DNA from: Bacilli bacterium
GTDB taxonomy: Bacteria; Bacillota_I; Bacilli_A; RF39; UBA660
DNA length: 29,546 nt
Direction: 5' to 3'
NCBI GenBank assembly: GCA_016296435.1
Contig: JAEDJI010000004.1
Coordinates: 1-29,546, forward strand
The notes under the pieces are model-generated. The model ran no database searches, had not been told where the DNA came from, and worked only from the letters and a program-made list of their open reading frames with translations. The translations under genes were made by a program, and so were the position numbers. Below, piece after piece: positions 24,646-29,546 of the stretch (position 1 is its first letter; each line of letters begins with the position of its first letter).

Positions 24646-25176
24646 CTATTGAAAGTAATAATTATGATTTTTTTCATGACCTAGTGTAGTACAATCCCCA
24701 TGTCCTGGATATAAAACAATATCATCATCATATTTTTTAATTTTATTAATAGATTCAATCATTTCTTGGTAATTACCTGTTGGAAGATCTACTCTACCAA
24801 TATTATCTTTAAAAATAAAATCTCCAACAAACATAATATCATAGTTTTTAAAATAAAAAGTTATACTAGAACTACTATGACCAGGAGTATAAATCACTTC
24901 AAAGTTAAATGGACCAATATGATGAGTATCTTCAAATAGATTTTTATAGTCAAATATTTCTATATCATATAATTCAGATAAAGATTTAGCATAAGTATTA
25001 TGATCAAAATGATCATGTGTAAGAAGTATAGCAAGTGGTTCTAATCCTAAATCCTCAATTGTTTTTATAATATTATTTTCTTCAGCACCTGGATCTATTA
25101 TTAAACACTTATTATCTTTAGATACTAGATAACAATTAGTATTTAATGCTCCGACAGTAAGTATTTCTATATTCAT
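24646..25176 (-). CDS. Metallo-beta-lactamase-fold hydrolase (glyoxalase II-like)
   Basis: A 176-aa MBL-fold protein. It shows the metal motif THDHFDH (53-59), the downstream His in YTPGHSSSSITF, the Asp in MFVGDFIFKDNIGRVDLP, and the final His in YPGHGDCTTLG, so both metal sites look complete. It resembles the short YqgX/glyoxalase II-like hydrolases, acting on thioesters such as S-lactoyl conjugates, but the substrate is uncertain. Its ATG overlaps the murC stop by 4 nt, so it is translationally coupled to murC. Confidence 0.9.
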   Translation of the reverse strand: MNIEILTVGALNTNCYLVSKDNKCLIIDPGAEENNIIKTIEDLGLEPLAILLTHDHFDHNTYAKSLSELYDIEIFDYKNLFEDTHHIGPFNFEVIYTPGHSSSSITFYFKNYDIMFVGDFIFKDNIGRVDLPTGNYQEMIESINKIKKYDDDIVLYPGHGDCTTLGHEKNHNYYFQ

Positions 25177-26471
25177 TTTAATCCCTCTTTATATGCATCA
25201 ATCAACCAAGTAGGATCTTTACACCCCATAAATGGTATTACTGCATTATCATATTTATATAATTTATCAATAGTTTCTGCACTTATATGTTCAGCATTAG
25301 GACATAAATTTATTATTAAATCTGATGTTACACCCGGATAATCTTCAAACTTTTCTCTAGCAGGTTCTATATCAGTAACAAATGCTTTATCTGCCAACTT
25401 GAGTATTTCTGCAAAATCTTTATAAAAACTTTGTGTTCTAGATATTGTATATGGAATTAATACAGCTACTAAAGTCTTATTAGGATATTTCTGTCTAGCG
25501 GTTTCAAGTACAGTCTTTACTTCATTAGGATGATGTGCATAATCATCAACAAGCACTACATCATTAATTATTTCTTCTTGAAATCTTCTTTTTGCTCCAC
25601 CAAAATCATTTAAATATTTAATTATATCATCACAGTCTATGCCTTCATAATAACATATACCAATGCAAGCAAGTGCATCAAGAATCATATGACGTCCATA
25701 TATATTTAAATTAAAATGTCCATAGAAACTATTATTTATATAAACATCAAAACTACTTCCATCACTTCTTAAATCTAAGTTTTTTGCTACTATATCATTA
25801 AAATCATCAAATCCATAGTACACTATTCTATCAGACTTAATCTTTCTAACATTTAAATCATCGCCACATGCAACAACTTTATATTTAGTATGGTCTGCAA
25901 ATTGTTGAAAGACTTCAATTATCTCATCAATATTTTTATAACAATCAACATGATCATAATCTATATTAGTAATTACTGAATACTTTGGAGTATATAAAAG
26001 TAAATGTCTTTCAAACTCACAAGATTCTACCACAAAATTATTAGAATTTTTATCTACTACTCCAGTACCATCACCAATTAAATAACTAGCCCCGATTGTA
26101 TTTTTCATAATATGTCCAAGCATAGCAGTAGTAGTAGTTTTACCATGTGTTCCTCCAATACATATTGCATCATACTTTTTAGTTAATTCACCAATTAATT
26201 CATAATATCCATACATTTTACATCCAAGTTCTTTTGCCCTTTTAATAGCATAATGATCATCATGAATTGCAGCTGTGTATACAAATATCATATCACTTGT
26301 AAGCATATCTGCATTTTTATAACATTTTATTTTTCTTTCATTTAATGGTTCTTCTGTAAAGGAATATACTTTAGCATCATCGCATCCTAATACAATATTA
26401 CCCATATCATGTAAGATACATGCAAGTCCTGTCATACCAGAACCTTTTATACCAGCAAAAAAATATGTCAT
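25173..26471 (-). CDS. murC: UDP-N-acetylmuramate--L-alanine ligase
   Basis: Adds L-Ala to UDP-MurNAc, the first amino-acid step of peptidoglycan precursor synthesis, in the cytoplasm. At 432 aa it has the Mur-ligase order: N-terminal Rossmann (FFAGIKGSGMTGLA), central ATPase with IGGTHGKTTTTAM, ESCEFERHLL, VITNIDYDHVDCY, and the C-terminal domain start AKRRFQE with DDYAHHPNEVK. The ATG at 26471 is preferred over an upstream in-frame GTG at 26480, which sits inside the AAGGTGATT ribosome binding site. TATAAT (26492-26497, minus, TGa extended) may be its promoter; otherwise it is read from the SDR gene 48 bp upstream. Confidence 0.96.
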   Translation of the reverse strand: MTYFFAGIKGSGMTGLACILHDMGNIVLGCDDAKVYSFTEEPLNERKIKCYKNADMLTSDMIFVYTAAIHDDHYAIKRAKELGCKMYGYYELIGELTKKYDAICIGGTHGKTTTTAMLGHIMKNTIGASYLIGDGTGVVDKNSNNFVVESCEFERHLLLYTPKYSVITNIDYDHVDCYKNIDEIIEVFQQFADHTKYKVVACGDDLNVRKIKSDRIVYYGFDDFNDIVAKNLDLRSDGSSFDVYINNSFYGHFNLNIYGRHMILDALACIGICYYEGIDCDDIIKYLNDFGGAKRRFQEEIINDVVLVDDYAHHPNEVKTVLETARQKYPNKTLVAVLIPYTISRTQSFYKDFAEILKLADKAFVTDIEPAREKFEDYPGVTSDLIINLCPNAEHISAETIDKLYKYDNAVIPFMGCKDPTWLIDAYKEGLK

Positions 26472-26519
26472 TTTAATCACCTTCTGTAATTATTATATCA
26501 TAAAAATACAAAATAGTGA

Positions 26520-27311
26520 TTATTTAAATAATAACATGTAAAGCTTAGTAAATATTTTTTGACTAAGTGGTGCTTTATAAAATAATTTATTATTATTACT
26601 TTCAATAGCATCAATCATTTGAAAAACAATACTAGATAAATCAAGAGATTCAATTACATTAAAAAACCTCCTTTGTTCCATTACTAAATCATCACTATAC
26701 AAAAAATACTCACTATTATCAATAGACTTAGCAAAACTTTCTACCATTAGTTGATTAAAACCAGTTTTATATGCACCAGGTAATATCATCTTAATTCTTA
26801 CTTTACTATTACTTTTCTTTAGTTCTTTATCAAGACATATCCCCATTGTTATCAATGCACTTTTAGTAGAGCAATAACTACCCAAAAATGGTATAGGCAT
26901 AAGTCCCGCCAATGATGAAGTAATTAATACTTTACCCTTTTTATCTTCTTTTTTCTTCTTATCAATAAATTTTTTAGTAAGCTCCAGTGTAGAAAAGAAA
27001 TTAGTTTCAAAATTATTTCTTATATCTTTAATATCTATATCTAAAATAGAACCCCCAATACCTATTCCCGCTTGATTTACTAAAACGTCAATATCCAAAT
27101 CATCAATTAAAGACAAATCTTTCTTATTAGTAATATCCATCTTAAACACATAAACATTTTTTAAAATATTATCCTTCTTTAATTTTCTTCTTACTAATTT
27201 TATTTCTTTATTATGATGTACTGTAATATATACTATATGTCGTCTTTTTATTAGTTCTTTTGCAAGATTATAACCAATACCAGATGTAGCACCCGTTATT
27301 AAAATTTTCAT
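26520..27311 (-). CDS. Short-chain dehydrogenase/reductase
   Basis: A classical SDR, about 263 aa. The NAD(P)-binding loop TGATSGIG is at about 6-13. VNQAGIGIGG replaces the usual NNAG, and the catalytic Ser is in TSSLAGLMP with the Tyr-x3-Lys in YCSTKSAL. The C-terminal region (FYKAPLSQKIFTKLYMLLFK) is hydrophobic/basic and may bind the membrane. Two adjacent ATGs are possible; I prefer the second (27311), which puts GGTG 5 nt upstream as in other genes here. Closest in style to lipid- or steroid-type SDRs, but the substrate is unknown. Confidence 0.9.
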   Translation of the reverse strand: MKILITGATSGIGYNLAKELIKRRHIVYITVHHNKEIKLVRRKLKKDNILKNVYVFKMDITNKKDLSLIDDLDIDVLVNQAGIGIGGSILDIDIKDIRNNFETNFFSTLELTKKFIDKKKKEDKKGKVLITSSLAGLMPIPFLGSYCSTKSALITMGICLDKELKKSNSKVRIKMILPGAYKTGFNQLMVESFAKSIDNSEYFLYSDDLVMEQRRFFNVIESLDLSSIVFQMIDAIESNNNKLFYKAPLSQKIFTKLYMLLFK

Positions 27312-27384
27312 CATATCACCATAAATAGTATGGACTAAATAACAAATATTAAACTTTTTTCATATAATATTCTAGGTGATTGCT

Positions 27385-27594
27385 GTGAATAAACATAGTT
27401 TTATGTGTAATTGTTGTGCTTGTAAAAATAAAAGGCGAAGTAGTGGTTGCTACATCGGCCTCATAGCTTTTTGGATAGTAGTAATATTTTATCAAGCAAT
27501 AATTACAATATTTTTCACTATTACTTGGAACGCTGTTATTTTATTTTTAGAAATCATATTACTCTTCTTCCTTATTTTTAGGATAATATGGTGA
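27385..27594 (+). CDS. Small Cys-rich membrane protein
   Basis: A 69-aa protein starting at GTG (27385), preceded by AGGTG 6 nt upstream; an in-frame GTG at 27376 lies inside that RBS. The N-terminus is cysteine-rich (CNCCACKNKRRSSGC, five Cys in 15 residues), followed by two hydrophobic segments (about 24-42 and 47-66). The basic KNKRR favours a cytoplasmic Cys-rich head. Upstream, CATATAAT at 27361-27368 serves as a -10. The last 36 bp overlap the ysxE 3' end on the other strand. Function unknown; proximity to spore-coat genes hints at sporulation. Confidence 0.6.
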   Translation: MNKHSFMCNCCACKNKRRSSGCYIGLIAFWIVVIFYQAIITIFFTITWNAVILFLEIILLFFLIFRIIW

Positions 27595-28437
27595 AACAAT
27601 ATTATCTGTTTTATATAAATAATCAAGCATTTTATCTACTCGTTTACAATTATCAAATTCATTATTTGTAAATTCTATTTTATCTGGAATCGATATTAAT
27701 ATAAAGAATAATTTTAATTCATTTTCTTTTAACGGATACCTTTTCTGATATATTTCAAGTAAACTAGAAAATTCAATTTTTTCATAATTATTTTTATAAA
27801 AATCATATAAATCATATATAGGATTATTAAAACTAGATTTATCCCAACTAATTAAATAACTACTTTCATTTCTTATCAAATGTTCTAAAGATAAATTATT
27901 ATGTAATAATGCTACCCTTTCTTTTTTGCTATCCTTTACTAAATCATACCAACTATCTAATTCATTTTTACAATAATTCAAAGAAGAATAAATCTTAGAT
28001 ATATTTCTAGCTAATAAATAATATGAAGGTGACATATATATTTCTTGCTCTATTAGATCATTTAAATCACTATAATAACTATATAATTTATCTATTCTAT
28101 TATCTATATCTTCATATATCTTTTTATAATCATCAATGCTTATATTATTATATCTAGTTGTTTTGCTATGAAGAAGAGATACAAGATTAATAAGTTCAAT
28201 AGCTCTTTCATCATTTGAAATATCATAATCTTTTAAATACTCATATAAAACATATTTATCAGATAATACTTTATTACTAGGGTAATAATTAAAATTTCTA
28301 GCATCTAAGTAAGAAAATACCCTATTACCAGTATTTTCTTTTAAAACATATTCATCATTTACTATAATAGCACTCTTTACCTTTTTAAAGGACTTAGGAT
28401 TTATATTATTTTCTTTAAGTAATTTATAATCAATCAT
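27559..28437 (-). CDS. ysxE: YsxE/CotS-like spore coat kinase-fold protein, catalytically degenerate
   Basis: A 292-aa protein of the CotS/YsxE branch of the APH-kinase fold. The catalytic loop is LLHNNLSLEHL where CotS-type kinases read HGDxxxxN, so the catalytic Asp is replaced by Asn. The metal-binding region is SWDKSSFNNPIYDLYDFYK, where IDWD...P..DL is expected. The C-lobe scaffold is recognisable, but phosphotransfer looks impaired. It begins 8 bp inside the spoVID 3' end, the same pair as spoVID-ysxE in Bacillus, which is the main ground for the name. A structural coat role is inferred. Its 3' end overlaps the convergent 69-aa gene. Confidence 0.8.
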   Translation of the reverse strand: MIDYKLLKENNINPKSFKKVKSAIIVNDEYVLKENTGNRVFSYLDARNFNYYPSNKVLSDKYVLYEYLKDYDISNDERAIELINLVSLLHSKTTRYNNISIDDYKKIYEDIDNRIDKLYSYYSDLNDLIEQEIYMSPSYYLLARNISKIYSSLNYCKNELDSWYDLVKDSKKERVALLHNNLSLEHLIRNESSYLISWDKSSFNNPIYDLYDFYKNNYEKIEFSSLLEIYQKRYPLKENELKLFFILISIPDKIEFTNNEFDNCKRVDKMLDYLYKTDNIVSPYYPKNKEEE

Positions 28438-29107
28438 TAGAATTAGGTATAAGCAATTTTAATCCAGTAGTAAGATTATCAAAATCATTATAGTCTTTTA
28501 TTTGATCAATAGATACTTTATAATTAGTACAAATCTTTTCAATAGTATCTTCTTCTTGAACAGTATATACTTTATAAGTTAAATAACTTTCATCAGTATT
28601 ACTAATTATATCAGACTTAATATCATTTAAAACATTAACAGGATCAATATTTCTTTCATCAATTACTAATTCCTCAGGTTTTTCATCTTCAATTACTACC
28701 TTTTCTATTTCTTCAATAGGCAAAGAATTTGTCATATCAATAAGCTCCTCTTCTTTTCTTTCTTCAGTTACTTCCAATTCTTTTTTGATTAAATTGTCTA
28801 AAAGTACTGATATTTTAACACAAAGAGTATCATCATTTTTAATTTCATATGAAAAATCATCTATATCAATAGTACAATCATATGTATCATATATATCACT
28901 TATTTGTATTTCACATGGTATTTTATAACTGTATTCCTCTTCATTAGTGGAAGAACTAATCATTTTATACGTACCTTTTATATAAAAATTACCAGTTACT
29001 ATGTCCTCACCCTTAAGTATTAAATCATTATCTAATGATATACTAGTTAGTTCTCCAATTTTAGTTTTAAATAAAATATCTTTTTCAAATGGTATTATTT
29101 GTTTCAT
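28430..29107 (-). CDS. spoVID: SpoVID-like spore coat morphogenetic protein with LysM domain
   Basis: A 225-aa protein with the SpoVID plan in shortened form. The N-terminal beta-rich domain (1-110, with FKTKIGELTSISLDNDLIL and VTGNFYIKGTY) corresponds to the SpoVID assembly domain. An acidic, Glu-rich linker follows (about 112-155), then a C-terminal LysM (about 178-222: YTVQEEDTIEKICTNYKVS and TTGLKLLIP). In Bacillus SpoVID drives encasement of the spore by the coat and its LysM binds precursor lipid II; there it is about 575 aa, so this version lacks most of the linker. GGGAGGTC precedes the ATG. A CATATAAT -10 lies 25 bp upstream, reminiscent of mother-cell sigma-E promoters. Coupled to ysxE. 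Confidence 0.85.
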   Translation of the reverse strand: MKQIIPFEKDILFKTKIGELTSISLDNDLILKGEDIVTGNFYIKGTYKMISSSTNEEEYSYKIPCEIQISDIYDTYDCTIDIDDFSYEIKNDDTLCVKISVLLDNLIKKELEVTEERKEEELIDMTNSLPIEEIEKVVIEDEKPEELVIDERNIDPVNVLNDIKSDIISNTDESYLTYKVYTVQEEDTIEKICTNYKVSIDQIKDYNDFDNLTTGLKLLIPNSND

Positions 29108-29140
29108 TTTTAAGACCTCCCTAAAGAATTATATGAAAAA

Positions 29141-29161
29141 AAAGAGTTATTAGAACTCTTT
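29141..29161 (-). terminator. Terminator upstream of spoVID
   Basis: On the minus strand AAAGAGTT-CTAAT-AACTCTTT followed by TTTTT. It would stop transcripts entering from beyond the window, leaving spoVID to its own promoter. Confidence 0.65.
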
Positions 29162-29301
29162 ATAAACTTAATTAATACGGATCAGAACTTATTCCAGTTC
29201 CTCAAAATACCTTAATGTTTGATGATAAAACTAACACAAGTTCTTAAACAATAAATATATAACAAGCTCCAGTAACATATTAATCAAGTAAACAATCACA
29301 T

Positions 29302-29327
29302 TAGCATACATTAATGCTATTTTTTTA
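29302..29327 (+). terminator. Intrinsic terminator on the plus strand, gene unknown
   Basis: TAGCAT-ACATTA-ATGCTA followed by eight T residues. No intact plus-strand gene ends here, so it may belong to a small RNA or a decayed gene upstream (29162-29300). Confidence 0.5.
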
Positions 29328-29546
29328 TTTGTATCATTCTACACTATTAGATTGCATTATAATATCCTTCGTATTTTATTAATTTTTTTTAAACTAATCA
29401 TATATCATCAGAGGTTATAGTAAGATTTTTTTATATCCCAAAGATAATATTTTATTGTACATGTCATACTTTTGTTCTATATTTAATGTATTATAATATT
29501 ATTATTTTAAATCTATTTTCAATATTTTCAGATTGATATTAAATAC

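Larger units (their letters stand above)
29108..29546. other. Non-coding end of window
   Basis: No ORF is supportable here. It contains the spoVID upstream region (CATATAAT on the minus strand at about 29128-29135), the two terminators listed separately, and short protein-like plus-strand pieces such as YGSELIPVPQNTLMFDD (about 29178-29228) with no start or RBS, which may be decayed coding DNA. Confidence 0.4.

Overview
The window comes from a very AT-rich, low-GC Gram-positive chromosome of the class Bacilli, probably a gut Erysipelotrichia/RF39-like or related lineage. The evidence is PolC-type DNA polymerase III, an alpha2 glycyl-tRNA synthetase behind a T-box leader, Gram-positive ribosome binding sites (AGGAGG and GGTGAT forms), an elongator tRNA-Met very close to Bacillus, and the Bacillus gene order xerD-deoB. 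TGA is used as a stop and TGG as Trp, so the code is standard. Three genes show an endospore former: sspI (small acid-soluble spore protein), spoVID (coat morphogenesis, LysM) and a ysxE/CotS-like gene directly after spoVID, as in Bacillus.

Layout. 58-5167 (+): a protein-kinase-fold protein with its own promoter and terminator, then queA - unknown 117-aa ORF - tgt - proS (queuosine tRNA modification plus prolyl-tRNA synthetase). 5188-6402 (-): rarA/mgsA, convergent with proS across a shared terminator. 6520-9055 (+): xerD - deoB - a lipoprotein gene whose only sensible start codon is ATA. 9056-9422: AT-rich non-coding DNA with terminators and inverted repeats. 9423-15532 (-): an HTH protein with its own promoter, polC, and an unknown 281-aa gene upstream of polC. 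15791-18030 (-): lemA and a DUF2207 membrane protein separated by an internal terminator. 18137-18349 (+): sspI. 18392-19892 (-): glyS with a very compact T-box leader. 20012-20629 (+): lexA.

20717-23686 is the most unusual part. A perfect 72-bp direct repeat brackets a small cassette: a WYL-domain regulator, a SIS-domain protein and a divergent HAM1-family protein coupled to it, plus a divergent 61-aa protein and a decayed coding remnant. One repeat copy starts within the last five nucleotides of the tRNA-Met gene (TACCA), and the other abuts a sequence able to form a three-way junction. This resembles a tRNA-associated accessory island, possibly a stress or defence module, but no integrase is present inside it.

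23682-27311 (-): tRNA-Met, a Cof-type HAD phosphatase, a metallo-beta-lactamase-fold hydrolase, murC and a short-chain dehydrogenase. 27385-27594 (+): a Cys-rich small membrane protein overlapping the 3' end of ysxE. 27559-29107 (-): spoVID and ysxE. 29108-29546: non-coding, with two terminators.
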